This document shows positions 17,858 to 25,733 of a stretch of 38,940 nt of DNA, one piece after another; within the stretch, counting starts at the first letter, position 1, and every line of letters begins with the position of its first letter. Position numbers and translations under genes: made by a program. Source of the DNA: an uncultured Ralstonia sp. (GTDB taxonomy: Bacteria > Pseudomonadota > Gammaproteobacteria > Burkholderiales > Burkholderiaceae); NCBI GenBank assembly GCA_913056305.1, contig CAJXMR010000026.1, forward strand, positions 1-38,940, read 5' to 3'. A model generated the notes under the pieces. It ran no database searches. It saw only the letters and a program-made list of their open reading frames with translations, and was not told the DNA's origin.

Positions 17858-19297
17858 ATGCAGCGCCCCATGACGGCGGACGCCCCGCCCATCGCCATGC
17901 CCGAAACGGAAACGGACCCCCGCGCCGCTGCCGCGCTATCGGCCCGCATGGACCGCCTGCCCATCACGCGCCAGCTATGGGTGCTGGTGCTGCTGATCTC
18001 GCTCGGCGGCTTCTTCGAGATCTACGACCTGATCTTCACCGGCTACATCGCGCCGGGCATGGAGAAGAGCGGCCTGCTGCGCGTGACCACCGACACCTTC
18101 TTCGGCCTGCACGGCATGGCCGGTTTCATCGCGGCGACATTCGCGGGGCTGTTCGTGGGCACGTTCGGCTTTGGCTGGCTGCCCGACCGCTATGGGCGGC
18201 GCACGGTCTTCACGTTTTCGCTGCTGTGGTATTCGGTCGGTTCGGTCGTCATGGCGTGCCAGCACAGCGCGGAGGGGCTGCTGATCTGGCGCTTCATCAC
18301 CGGCATTGGCGTCGGTATCGAGATCGTCACCATCGACAGCTACGTCACCGAGCTGGTCCCGCAGCACATGCGCGGCCGGGCGATGGCGTTCAACCAGATG
18401 GTGATGTTTGCCGCTGCGCCGGTTGCCGCACTGCTGTCGTACTGGCTGGTGCCGACCACCGTACTGGGCATCGACGGGTGGCGCTGGGTGGTGTTGCTGG
18501 GCTCGGCGGGCGCGGTGCTGGTGTGGTTCATCCGCCGGGCGGTGCCGGAGAGCCCGCGCTGGCTGGCGATGCATCAGCGCGTGGAGGCGGCTGAGCGCGT
18601 GGTGCGCAAGATGGAAGCGACGGCCGAGCGTGAGTCCGGACACGCCTTGCCGGCGCCGCTGCCCGCCGTGGTCCTGCCGCCGCATCGGCGCGCCTCGCTG
18701 GCGGAGCTGTGGGAGCCGCCATACCGTGCGCGTCTGGTCATGCTGATCGTCTTCAACTTCTGTCAGGCCATCGGCTACTACGGCTTTGCCAACTGGGTGC
18801 CGACGCTGCTGATTGGGCAGGGCATCACCGTCACCAAGAGCCTGCTGTATGCGTTCGTGATTGCGATTGCGCTGCCGGTCGGGCCGCTGCTGGCGATGCT
18901 GGTGGCCGACCGCGTCCAGCGCAAGTGGCTGATCGTCGGTTCGGCATTTGCCGTGATCGTGTTCGGGCTGGCGTTTGCGCAGTTCAAGGCTGCCCTGCCG
19001 CTGATCGTGCTGGGCGTGCTGATCAGCCTGGCCGGACAGACGATTTCGGTTTGCTACCACGCCTATCAGGCAGAGCTGTTTCCCACGGCGGTGCGCTGCC
19101 GTGCCAACGGCATTGTCTATTCAGCCAGCCGCGCGGGCGCGATGCTGTCGGGCTTCATGATCGCGGCGCTGCTGCGCGACTTCGGGGTGGCGGGCGTATT
19201 CGTGGGCATCACCGCGTGCATGGTGGCGGTGATGATCTCGATCGGTGGGTTCGGGCCGAAGACCAACGGTGTGCGGCTGGAGGACCTGTCGCACTGA
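17858..19297 (+). CDS. MFS transporter, metabolite:H+ symporter type
   Basis: Inner-membrane secondary transporter of 479 residues with about 12 hydrophobic helices after a polar N-terminal tail of about 38 residues. The MFS signature between helices 2 and 3 is GWLPDRYGRRT at 106-116, and PESPRWL at 230-236 marks the sugar/organic-acid porter branch. A central cytoplasmic loop spans about 237-285. AGGAG lies about 10 bases before the ATG; a second ATG follows at 17870. It stands alone, convergent with the LysR gene behind it. The substrate is unknown; proximity to the lyase/CoA-transferase pair suggests an organic acid, which is weak evidence. Confidence 0.85.
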   Translation: MQRPMTADAPPIAMPETETDPRAAAALSARMDRLPITRQLWVLVLLISLGGFFEIYDLIFTGYIAPGMEKSGLLRVTTDTFFGLHGMAGFIAATFAGLFVGTFGFGWLPDRYGRRTVFTFSLLWYSVGSVVMACQHSAEGLLIWRFITGIGVGIEIVTIDSYVTELVPQHMRGRAMAFNQMVMFAAAPVAALLSYWLVPTTVLGIDGWRWVVLLGSAGAVLVWFIRRAVPESPRWLAMHQRVEAAERVVRKMEATAERESGHALPAPLPAVVLPPHRRASLAELWEPPYRARLVMLIVFNFCQAIGYYGFANWVPTLLIGQGITVTKSLLYAFVIAIALPVGPLLAMLVADRVQRKWLIVGSAFAVIVFGLAFAQFKAALPLIVLGVLISLAGQTISVCYHAYQAELFPTAVRCRANGIVYSASRAGAMLSGFMIAALLRDFGVAGVFVGITACMVAVMISIGGFGPKTNGVRLEDLSH

Positions 19298-19327
19298 AGC
19301 GCTCGACACGTGGTGTGACTCCAGCAC

Positions 19328-20239
19328 TTAACCTGGGGCCATCATCGCCGTGTGAGTGAGATGGTCCACCAGCAGACGCGCGGCCGGTGAGAGCGACTGC
19401 ACGTTTCGGTAGCACAGCGCGAAGCGTCGGCGTGCCCAGTCGTTGGAGAGCGGCACGATCTTCACACCCAGCATAGGCGCCAGCGGCTCGGCCACTTCGC
19501 GCGGCACGATGGCCAGGCCCAGGTTGGCCCGCACGCAGCGCAGCGACGCGTCGAAGGTCGAGACCACCGCGCGATAGTTCAGCGCCTGGCCGAGGATGGC
19601 CGCGTAGCGCGAGAGCATGGTGTACACCGCCGTCTGCGCGGGCAGCCCCACATGGTCGAACGGCAGCGTTTCTTCAAACGTGCAGGAGTCGGCGTTGGCG
19701 AGCGGATGCGAGGCATGCACCACCGCCGCCAGATGGTCGCCGCGATACGAGCGCGTTTCAAAGCCTTCCAGATCCGCCGCGTCCCAGCACACACCCAGCG
19801 GCGCCGACCCTTCGCGCAGCGCGCGCACTACGTCGCTGCTCAGGCATTCCTCCAATGTGACACGGATGTCGCGGTGCTCGGGGATCTTCAGGAAGGCCGC
19901 GATGTCATCCGGCAAGGACTCGGCCATCGACGAGACGGTGGCCAGCACACGCACCTGCCCGCGGATGCCGGTGCCGTACTCGGCCATGTCGCGCGCCACG
20001 CGATCGGCGGCGGCCAGCATGGCGCGCGCGTGCGCCAGCACGATCTCGCCCGCTGGCGTCGGGATCACGCCGCGCCGCTGGCGCTCCAGCAGCGGTGCGC
20101 CGACGGTGTCCTCCAACTGCGCCAGCCGCTTGCTGATGGCCGAGGCAACGATGTTCTGCTGTTCCCCGGCGCGCGCCATGTTGCGCGTCTCGCAGACGGC
20201 AACGAAGAGGCGCAGGGTCGTCAAGTCGAGGTCACGCAT
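19328..20239 (-). CDS. LysR-family transcriptional regulator (divergent from lyase/CoA-transferase)
   Basis: A 303-residue LTTR with an N-terminal helix-turn-helix (LDLTTLRLFVAVCETRNMAR, then IVASAISKRLAQLEDTVGAP) and a periplasmic-binding-like effector domain from about 90. It is divergent from the HMG-CoA-lyase-like gene, across a 214-base gap that holds three evenly spaced TTCC/GGAA elements. The standard LTTR layout makes it the likely activator of that pair. The effector is unknown, probably an acid metabolised by the pair. Confidence 0.9.
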   Translation of the reverse strand: MRDLDLTTLRLFVAVCETRNMARAGEQQNIVASAISKRLAQLEDTVGAPLLERQRRGVIPTPAGEIVLAHARAMLAAADRVARDMAEYGTGIRGQVRVLATVSSMAESLPDDIAAFLKIPEHRDIRVTLEECLSSDVVRALREGSAPLGVCWDAADLEGFETRSYRGDHLAAVVHASHPLANADSCTFEETLPFDHVGLPAQTAVYTMLSRYAAILGQALNYRAVVSTFDASLRCVRANLGLAIVPREVAEPLAPMLGVKIVPLSNDWARRRFALCYRNVQSLSPAARLLVDHLTHTAMMAPG

Positions 20240-20259
20240 GGTTGAGCGGCCGGGTTGCA

Positions 20260-20367
20260 GGCCTTCCGAAAGGGAATGTGGATACGGAAATCATAGCCAT
20301 CAGACGTCGATTCCGGAATGCCTGCCATCGTGATAAATGCGACCGCGAGGCTTTCCAAAACGGAATG
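20260..20367. promoter_or_regulatory. Three evenly spaced TTCC/GGAA elements, probable LysR operators
   Basis: TTCC-N5-GGAA occurs at 20264-20276 and 20353-20365, each inside a 19-base segment that matches the other in 16 positions (20260-20278 and 20349-20367). Between them lies the palindrome TTCCGGAA at 20311-20318. The centres are at 20270, 20314.5 and 20359, i.e. 44.5 bases apart. This is the sort of multi-site array a LysR tetramer uses for DNA bending. Confidence 0.6.
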
Positions 20368-20453
20368 AACACGTGCGTAATTGATCGCTGTTGCATCTGT
20401 AGAGAACCACATAGAGTCGGTGTGTTGATGGATTCCATACCGCCCAACTGCAC

Positions 20454-21407
20454 ATGACCGCACGCTCCACTGCCACCACCGTGATCCGCGAAGTCGGATT
20501 GCGCGACGGCCTGCAAAGCCTCCAGACGATCCTGCCCACCGAGCAAAAACGCGAATGGATCCGCGCCGCGCATGCGGCGGGGTTGCGCGAGATCGAGATC
20601 GGCTCGTTCGTCCCTGCGCGCCTGCTGCCGCAGTTGGCCGATACGCGCGCGCTGGTCGACTACGCGCGCACGCTGCCGGGCCTGTTCGTTTCCGCGCTCG
20701 TGCCCAATCTGCGTGGTGCGGAAGACGCCATCGCCAGCGGGGTGGACCTCATGATCGTGCCGCTGTCGGCCAGCCACGCCCACAGCCTCGCCAATCTGCG
20801 CAAGACGCCGGACGAAGTGGTGGCCGAGGTGGCGCGCATCCGCGCCGCGCGCGATGCCGCCGGCGCGCAGACGCTGATCGAAGGCGGCGTCGGCACGGCC
20901 TTCGGTTGCACGCTGCAGGGCCGCGTCGATCCCGATGAGGTGCTGCGCCTGATGCAGGCACTGCTCGATGCTGGCGCCGATCGTGTGAGCCTGGCCGACA
21001 CGGTCGGCTACGCAGACCCGGCAGCGGTGCACCGACTGTTCGAGCGCGCCGTCGCCATCGCAGGCGAGCGCTTCTGGTGCGGCCACTTCCACGACACGCG
21101 CGGGCTGGGGCTGGCCAATGTCTACGCGGCCATGCAGGCGGGTGTGACGCGCTTCGATGCGTGCCTGGGCGGTATCGGCGGCTGCCCGCACGCACCCGGG
21201 GCGAGCGGCAATGTCGCCACCGAAGACCTTGCCTTCATGCTGGAGAGCATGGGCATCGCCACGGGCGTCGACATTGCGCAGTTGCTGGCGATGCGCGAAC
21301 GCCTGGTCGGCTGGCTGGCGGGCGAGACGCTGCACGGCACGCTCTGGCGCGCGGGTCTACCCAAGACATTTGCTTCCACTTCAACGCACGCGGCCATCGC
21401 GGCCTGA
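20454..21407 (+). CDS. Hydroxymethylglutaryl-CoA lyase-like protein
   Basis: TIM-barrel metal-dependent lyase of 317 residues. The N-terminal VIREVGLRDGLQSLQTILPT holds the Arg-Asp of the active site, GHFHDTRGLGLANVYAA provides metal-binding His, and GIGGCPHAPGASGNVATEDL is the signature loop with the catalytic Cys. By family it splits HMG-CoA, or a related 3-hydroxy-3-methyl acyl-CoA, into acetyl-CoA and a keto acid. It lies 5 bases before a CoA-transferase gene. In leucine catabolism the lyase would sit with carboxylase genes, which are absent, so it more likely acts on an acid that the transferase activates. Confidence 0.85.
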   Translation: MTARSTATTVIREVGLRDGLQSLQTILPTEQKREWIRAAHAAGLREIEIGSFVPARLLPQLADTRALVDYARTLPGLFVSALVPNLRGAEDAIASGVDLMIVPLSASHAHSLANLRKTPDEVVAEVARIRAARDAAGAQTLIEGGVGTAFGCTLQGRVDPDEVLRLMQALLDAGADRVSLADTVGYADPAAVHRLFERAVAIAGERFWCGHFHDTRGLGLANVYAAMQAGVTRFDACLGGIGGCPHAPGASGNVATEDLAFMLESMGIATGVDIAQLLAMRERLVGWLAGETLHGTLWRAGLPKTFASTSTHAAIAA

Positions 21408-21412
21408 CGACC

Positions 21413-22564
21413 ATGCCACACGACAACGAATCCCTGCCGCTGGCCGGCGTGCGCGTCCTGGAGTTCACGCACATGGTGATGGGCCCGACCTGCGGCATGA
21501 TCCTGGCCGACCTGGGCGCCGAGGTGATCAAGGTCGAACCGCCCGGCGGCGACAAGACCCGCAACCTGCCCGGCCTTGGCATCGGCTTCTTCCGCGCGTT
21601 CAACCGCAACAAGAAGAGTGTTGTGCTCGACATCACCACCGACGAGGGCCGCGCCACCGCGCGCGAACTCGCCGGCCAGTGCGACGTGGTGCTGGAGAAC
21701 TTCCGCCCTGGGCTGATGGAAAGGCTCGGGCTGGACTACGCATCGCTGTCAGAGGCATATCCGCACCTGATCTACGTATCGCACAAGGGCTTCTTGCCGG
21801 GGCCGTATGAGCACCGGCTGGCGCTGGACGAGGTGGTGCAGATGATGGGCGGGCTGTCGTACATGACCGGCCCAGTCGGGCGCCCGCTGCGCGCCGGCAC
21901 TTCGGTCAACGACATCATGGGCGGCATGTTCGGTGCCATTGGTGTGCTGGCGGCGCTGCGCGAACGTGACCGCACCGGCCGTGGCCAGGAGATCCAGAGC
22001 GCGCTGTTCGAGAACTGCGTGTTCCTGGCCGCGCAGCACCTGCAGCAATACGCGATGACGGGCGAGGCGCCGCCGCCAATGCCCTCGCGCGTGTCGGCGT
22101 GGAGCGTGTACGACGTCTTCACACTCGCGGGCGGTGAGCAGCTCTTCATCGGTGCGGTGAGCGACAAGCAGTTCGTTACGCTGTGCCAGGTGCTGGGGCA
22201 TCCGGAATTGGCGGGTAATCCGCAGTATGCCGACAACGCCGCGCGTGTGGCGGTGCGGCCGCAGCTGCTGCAGGAACTCGGCAATATCCTGGCCGACCTC
22301 GACGTCCAGGCACTGGCCCCGCAGCTGGAAGCCGCCGGCATTCCCTACGCGCCAATCGTGCGCCCCGACCAGCTGCTCGATGACCCGCACCTCAAGGCCA
22401 GCGGTGGCCTGGTGCCGATGCAGATGGACGATGGTTCGACGGGGCCCACGGTGCTGTTGCCGCTGTTGATGGGCGGGCGTCGTCCGGGTGTGCGCAACCC
22501 GCTGCCCAGGGTGGGCGAACATAACGGCGAGATTCTTGCCCGGTTGCGCGAGCGTGTGGCCTGA
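21413..22564 (+). CDS. CaiB/BaiF (family III) CoA-transferase
   Basis: Moves CoA between carboxylic acids through an aspartyl-CoA thioester. I start at 21413, 5 bases after the lyase stop; the longer frame is a shadow over the lyase gene. The 383 residues begin with the family pattern LAGVRVLEFTHMVMGPTCGMILADLGAEVIKVE and contain FFRAFNRNKKSVVLD and ENFRPG. ALDEVVQMMGGLSYMTG probably holds the catalytic Asp. The pairing with an HMG-CoA-lyase-like enzyme suggests activation then cleavage of a C5-C6 branched dicarboxylate such as 3-hydroxy-3-methylglutarate or citramalate. This is inference from context. Confidence 0.88.
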   Translation: MPHDNESLPLAGVRVLEFTHMVMGPTCGMILADLGAEVIKVEPPGGDKTRNLPGLGIGFFRAFNRNKKSVVLDITTDEGRATARELAGQCDVVLENFRPGLMERLGLDYASLSEAYPHLIYVSHKGFLPGPYEHRLALDEVVQMMGGLSYMTGPVGRPLRAGTSVNDIMGGMFGAIGVLAALRERDRTGRGQEIQSALFENCVFLAAQHLQQYAMTGEAPPPMPSRVSAWSVYDVFTLAGGEQLFIGAVSDKQFVTLCQVLGHPELAGNPQYADNAARVAVRPQLLQELGNILADLDVQALAPQLEAAGIPYAPIVRPDQLLDDPHLKASGGLVPMQMDDGSTGPTVLLPLLMGGRRPGVRNPLPRVGEHNGEILARLRERVA

Positions 22565-22619
22565 GCAACGTTTTCTCGGGTCGCCATGGAAAGGGGCAGC
22601 CACCGCACGATCATGGGGC

Positions 22620-22647
22620 TTGACATGTGCATATGCACTGCTAAACT
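22620..22647 (+). promoter_or_regulatory. Promoter with embedded MarR operator
   Basis: TTGACA (22620-22625) and TAAACT (22642-22647) are separated by 16 bases. The spacer contains the perfect palindrome GTGCATATGCAC (22627-22638). The MarR start codon follows at 22654, so the leader is very short. A repressor on the palindrome would block the promoter. The near-identical site in front of the SDR gene supports this. Confidence 0.7.
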
Positions 22648-22653
22648 CGCCAC

Positions 22654-23076
22654 ATGTCTCAAACACCCGCCCGCCCCGTCTGCAACGCGCTCGCCATCCG
22701 TCAGGCGGCGCGCTATGTCACGCAGGTCTACGACCGCCATCTGGGTGAGGCAGGACTGACCTCCTCGCAATTCTCCGTGCTCGCGGCAATCGCGCAGGCG
22801 ACCGAGCCCACCATGGCTGCGCTCGCAGACTGGCTGGTGATGGACCGGACCACGCTGGTGCGGGCGCTCCAACCCATGCAACGAGACGGACTGGTCGTGT
22901 CGAAAGCCGTGCCGGACAGCCGCGCTGCGGAGTTGCAGTTGACCCCGCGCGGCCAGGCGCTGATCAAGGCAGCCCACCCGCATTGGCAAGCCGCCCAGCA
23001 GGAGATCGACGACAAGTTTGGCGCGGTGCGCGCGCAGGCGCTGCGCGAGGCGCTGTATGAACTGACAGCGAGTTGA
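22654..23076 (+). CDS. MarR-family transcriptional regulator (with SDR)
   Basis: Winged-helix regulator of 140 residues: SSQFSVLAAIAQATEPTMAA, recognition helix region DWLVMDRTTLVRALQPMQRD, and wing GLVVSKAVPDSRAAELQLT, with flanking dimer helices. Its promoter carries GTGCATATGCAC, and the SDR gene behind it carries GTGCATATACAC, so it probably represses both. A Cys occurs at position 10, near the N-terminus; whether it senses oxidants is unknown. A terminator follows, so the SDR has its own promoter. Confidence 0.9.
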   Translation: MSQTPARPVCNALAIRQAARYVTQVYDRHLGEAGLTSSQFSVLAAIAQATEPTMAALADWLVMDRTTLVRALQPMQRDGLVVSKAVPDSRAAELQLTPRGQALIKAAHPHWQAAQQEIDDKFGAVRAQALREALYELTAS

Positions 23077-23082
23077 GCCCAT

Positions 23083-23106
23083 CGCCCAGAAGGGGCGCTC
23101 TTTTTT
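23083..23106 (+). terminator. Rho-independent terminator after MarR gene
   Basis: CGCCC (23083-23087) pairs with GGGCG (23093-23097), extended by GAG/CTC (23075-23077 and 23098-23100) across an internal loop, and is followed directly by six T residues (23101-23106). It separates the MarR gene from the SDR gene. Confidence 0.7.
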
Positions 23107-23116
23107 GCTTAATGCT

Positions 23117-23128
23117 GTGCATATACAC
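23117..23128. promoter_or_regulatory. MarR operator before the SDR gene
   Basis: GTGCATATACAC differs in one base from the palindrome in the MarR promoter at 22627-22638 and lies 14 bases upstream of the SDR start codon. A repressor bound here would block transcription or initiation. Confidence 0.65.
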
Positions 23129-23142
23129 ATATGGAGAATGAA

Positions 23143-23847
23143 ATGGACATCCGTGGCAAGACCATCCTGGTGACCGGCGCCAACCGTGGGTTGGGCCGCC
23201 AATTTACGCAGGCCCTGCTGGCAGCGGGCGCGGCCAAAGTGTATGCGGGCGCGCGCGACCCGAAGACCGTCACGCAGCCGGGCGTGCACCCCGTCCGCCT
23301 GGACGTGACCGATGCCGAGAGCATCGCAGCCGCCGCGGCCCAGTTGACCGACGTCGAAGTGGTGATCAACAACGCCGGCATCGCGCAGCGTGTCTCTTTG
23401 CTCGCGCCGGAGAACACCGAGGCGGTCAAGGGCATCTTCGACGTGAACGTGTGGGGGCTGCTTGCTGTCACGCAGGCCTTTGCACCGGTGCTCAAGCGCA
23501 ACGGCGGCGGCACGGTGGTCAACGTGCTGTCGGTGCTGAGCTGGCTGGCGATGCCGACCAGCGGTGCCTACAGCGCGTCCAAGGCGGCCGCCTGGGGGCT
23601 GACCAACGGGCTGCGGCACGAGCTGCGCGGCCAGGGCACGCGCGTGGTGGGCGTGCATCCGGCCTTCATCGACACCGACATGACGGCCGGCATCAACGCG
23701 CCGAAGTCGTCGCCCGAGCACGTTGTAGGCGAGGTGCTGCGTGCACTGGCCGAAGACCGGGAGGAAGTGCTGGTCGATGACGTGGGGCGCAACGTCAAGC
23801 AGTCGTTGTCTAGCGATGCGCCGGCCTATCTGGCAGCCAGCGCATGA
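23143..23847 (+). CDS. SDR-family oxidoreductase (MarR-linked)
   Basis: Short-chain dehydrogenase/reductase of 234 residues with an NAD(P)-binding Rossmann start (ILVTGANRGLGRQF), NNAGIAQ, and the catalytic Tyr-Lys pair in AYSASKAAAWGL, with Ser in NVLSVLSWL upstream. I start at 23143 because GGAG lies 6 bases before it; an ATG at 23131 precedes that site. It is a short classical SDR. The substrate is unknown. Control by the adjacent MarR gene suggests a role in detoxifying a carbonyl or other reactive compound. Confidence 0.88.
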   Translation: MDIRGKTILVTGANRGLGRQFTQALLAAGAAKVYAGARDPKTVTQPGVHPVRLDVTDAESIAAAAAQLTDVEVVINNAGIAQRVSLLAPENTEAVKGIFDVNVWGLLAVTQAFAPVLKRNGGGTVVNVLSVLSWLAMPTSGAYSASKAAAWGLTNGLRHELRGQGTRVVGVHPAFIDTDMTAGINAPKSSPEHVVGEVLRALAEDREEVLVDDVGRNVKQSLSSDAPAYLAASA

Positions 23848-23856
23848 CGTACTGAA

Positions 23857-24756
23857 TCAAGTTCGGCACAGCCCGCGCAACCCTTCTGCCAACGCATCAA
23901 ACACGAGCCGTACCCGCTGCGGTACCGGGCCGCGTTGCGGGCGGTACACGTGGAGCGTCCACGGCGCCGGCTCGAACCGGCGCAGTACGCGCACCAGCGC
24001 GCCGCGCTCCACGTGTGGGCGCAGCAGGTATTCCGAGGTCTGCGTGAAGCCGATGCCGGCGCAGGCCGCCCGCACCTCGGTTTCCGGATCGTCGGTGATG
24101 AAGGCCGGCGTGCGCGGCTGCACCTGGGTGTCGTCGCGGAAGACCCAGGGCCAGGCGCGGCCGTCGGCGCGGTTGATCAGGGTGGTCAGCGGCAGCGCGG
24201 TGAGCGCAGCGGGCGTCTTCGGCTCGCCCACGCGTTCGAGCATCGCGGGCGAGGCCGCCACCCATAGCGGCAGCGTGCCGAGCTGCCGCGCGACGAAGCG
24301 GTTGTCGCCGAGGGTGCCGACGCGCACGCCCACGTCGATCTGTTCGTCGACTACGGCGGATGGCGTATCCGACAGGCGCAGGTCGGCCACCAGCCCCGGG
24401 TGCTGCCGCATCAGTCCGCTCAGGATGGGCAGCACGTATTCGCGTCCGACATGGGTGGGTGCCGCAACCCGTACCGTGCCGCCGGCCTCGGCTGCCTTGG
24501 CGGAGGTGGCATCGAACAGGCCATCGACCGTCTGCAGCGCCGCCTGCGCATGCGCCGCGAAATCCCGCCCGTAGTTCGTGATCTGCACGCTGCGCGTGTT
24601 GCGATGGAACAGCGTCTCGCCCAAGGCCGCCTCCAGCTCGCGCACGGCACGCGTGATGGCTTGCGGTGATACGCCCAGGCGCGCGGCCGCCTCGCGGAAG
24701 GTCGGGGCACCGGCGGCGGCAGTGAAGATGCGCAGCAGTTCGAGACGGTCTTGCAT
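23857..24756 (-). CDS. LysR-family transcriptional regulator (divergent from SDR)
   Basis: A 299-residue LTTR with helix-turn-helix at about 1-60 (LELLRIFTAAAGAPTFREAA and VSPQAITRAVRELEAALGE) and an effector domain from about 90 (VRVAAPTHVGREYVLPIL; DEQIDVGVRVGTLGDNRFVA). It resembles the branch that usually represses or activates an adjacent dehydrogenase. It is divergent from the SDR gene at 24907 and convergent with the one at 23143. A dyad at 24769-24787 lies in the divergent gap. Confidence 0.9.
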   Translation of the reverse strand: MQDRLELLRIFTAAAGAPTFREAAARLGVSPQAITRAVRELEAALGETLFHRNTRSVQITNYGRDFAAHAQAALQTVDGLFDATSAKAAEAGGTVRVAAPTHVGREYVLPILSGLMRQHPGLVADLRLSDTPSAVVDEQIDVGVRVGTLGDNRFVARQLGTLPLWVAASPAMLERVGEPKTPAALTALPLTTLINRADGRAWPWVFRDDTQVQPRTPAFITDDPETEVRAACAGIGFTQTSEYLLRPHVERGALVRVLRRFEPAPWTLHVYRPQRGPVPQRVRLVFDALAEGLRGLCRT

Positions 24757-24768
24757 TGCGGCTCCGAG

Positions 24769-24787
24769 AATTCCAAATCGAGGAATT
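24769..24787. promoter_or_regulatory. Candidate LysR operator
   Basis: AATTCC-AAATCGA-GGAATT, a perfect 6-7-6 inverted repeat that contains the LTTR T-N11-A pattern. It begins 12 bases upstream of the LysR start codon, in the 150-base gap shared with the divergent SDR gene. Confidence 0.5.
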
Positions 24788-24906
24788 TTGTTTGCCGGAT
24801 TATTCCATTTATTTGTGTCGCAAGCCTACCCATACTTGGCTCCAAGCCTGGCGGCATCGGCAGCCCCGAACGCCAGTGATCCCCATACCACGGCAAGGAG
24901 CCGGCA

Positions 24907-25686
24907 ATGAACGCAGCAAACAATCAACATCAACCGCTGGAAGGCAAGATCGCCCTCGTGACGGGCGCGAGCTCTGGCATCGGCCGCGCGGCGGCCATCG
25001 AACTGGCGCAGCGCGGCGCGAAGGTGGTGGTCGCGGCGCGGCGCAAGGCAGAACTCGATGCCCTGGTCGCGGCCATCCAGGCCGACGGCGGAGATGCGGC
25101 TGCCATTGAAGTCGACGTCACGCGTGAAGACGACATCCGCAAGATGGTCGACTTCGCCGTCGCCACCTACGGGCGCCTGGACATCGCCTTCAACAACGCG
25201 GGCACCGAAGGCGTGTTCGCGCCGCTCACGCAGCAGACCGATGCGACCTACGACAAGGTGTTCGACCCCAACGTGCGCGGCGTCTTCAACTCGATGAAAT
25301 ATGAGGCCGAGGTGATGCTCAAGCAGGGCGCGGGCAGCATCATCAACAACGCCTCGATGGGCGGCGTGATCGGCTTCGAGAACGCGGCGCTGTACATCGC
25401 CACCAAGCATGCGGTGATCGGCATGACCAAGACGGCCTCGATCGAATGGTTCCGCCGCGGTGTGCGCGTCAACGCGCTGGCGCCGGGGCTGATCGAGACG
25501 CCGTTCCACCATCGCGGTATCTGGCCGTCGGATGAGGCCCGGCACGACTTTGCCGCCAACACGCCGGCTGGCCGCTTCGGCAGCGCGCAAGAGATGGCGA
25601 CCATCGTGGCCTTCCTCGCGTCCAACGACGCGAGCTACGTGTCGGGCCACGCGCTGGTGGCCGATGGCGGCTATTCGGTTGCTTGA
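24907..25686 (+). CDS. SDR-family oxidoreductase (LysR-linked)
   Basis: Classical short-chain dehydrogenase of 259 residues. The cofactor site is ALVTGASSGIGRAAAIELAQ, followed by AARRK (a basic residue after the second strand suggests NADP). NNAG is in AFNNAGTEG, catalytic Ser in NNASMGGVIG, and Tyr-Lys in LYIATKHAVIG. The C-terminal SYVSGHALVADGGYSVA is the family ending. Its frame is intact and it is divergent from the LysR gene. The preferred substrate is unknown. Confidence 0.92.
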   Translation: MNAANNQHQPLEGKIALVTGASSGIGRAAAIELAQRGAKVVVAARRKAELDALVAAIQADGGDAAAIEVDVTREDDIRKMVDFAVATYGRLDIAFNNAGTEGVFAPLTQQTDATYDKVFDPNVRGVFNSMKYEAEVMLKQGAGSIINNASMGGVIGFENAALYIATKHAVIGMTKTASIEWFRRGVRVNALAPGLIETPFHHRGIWPSDEARHDFAANTPAGRFGSAQEMATIVAFLASNDASYVSGHALVADGGYSVA

Positions 25687-25695
25687 TGAGCCGAG

Positions 25696-25722
25696 GCGGC
25701 GGGGTGGTCAGTGCTCCGCCGC
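25696..25722. terminator. GC-rich hairpin between convergent SDR and ROK genes
   Basis: GCGGCGG (25696-25702) pairs perfectly with CCGCCGC (25716-25722) around a 13-nt loop, in the 47-base gap between two convergent genes. It has no U-tract. It is probably a bidirectional stop for both transcripts. Confidence 0.4.
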
Positions 25723-25733
25723 TGGCCAAGACC

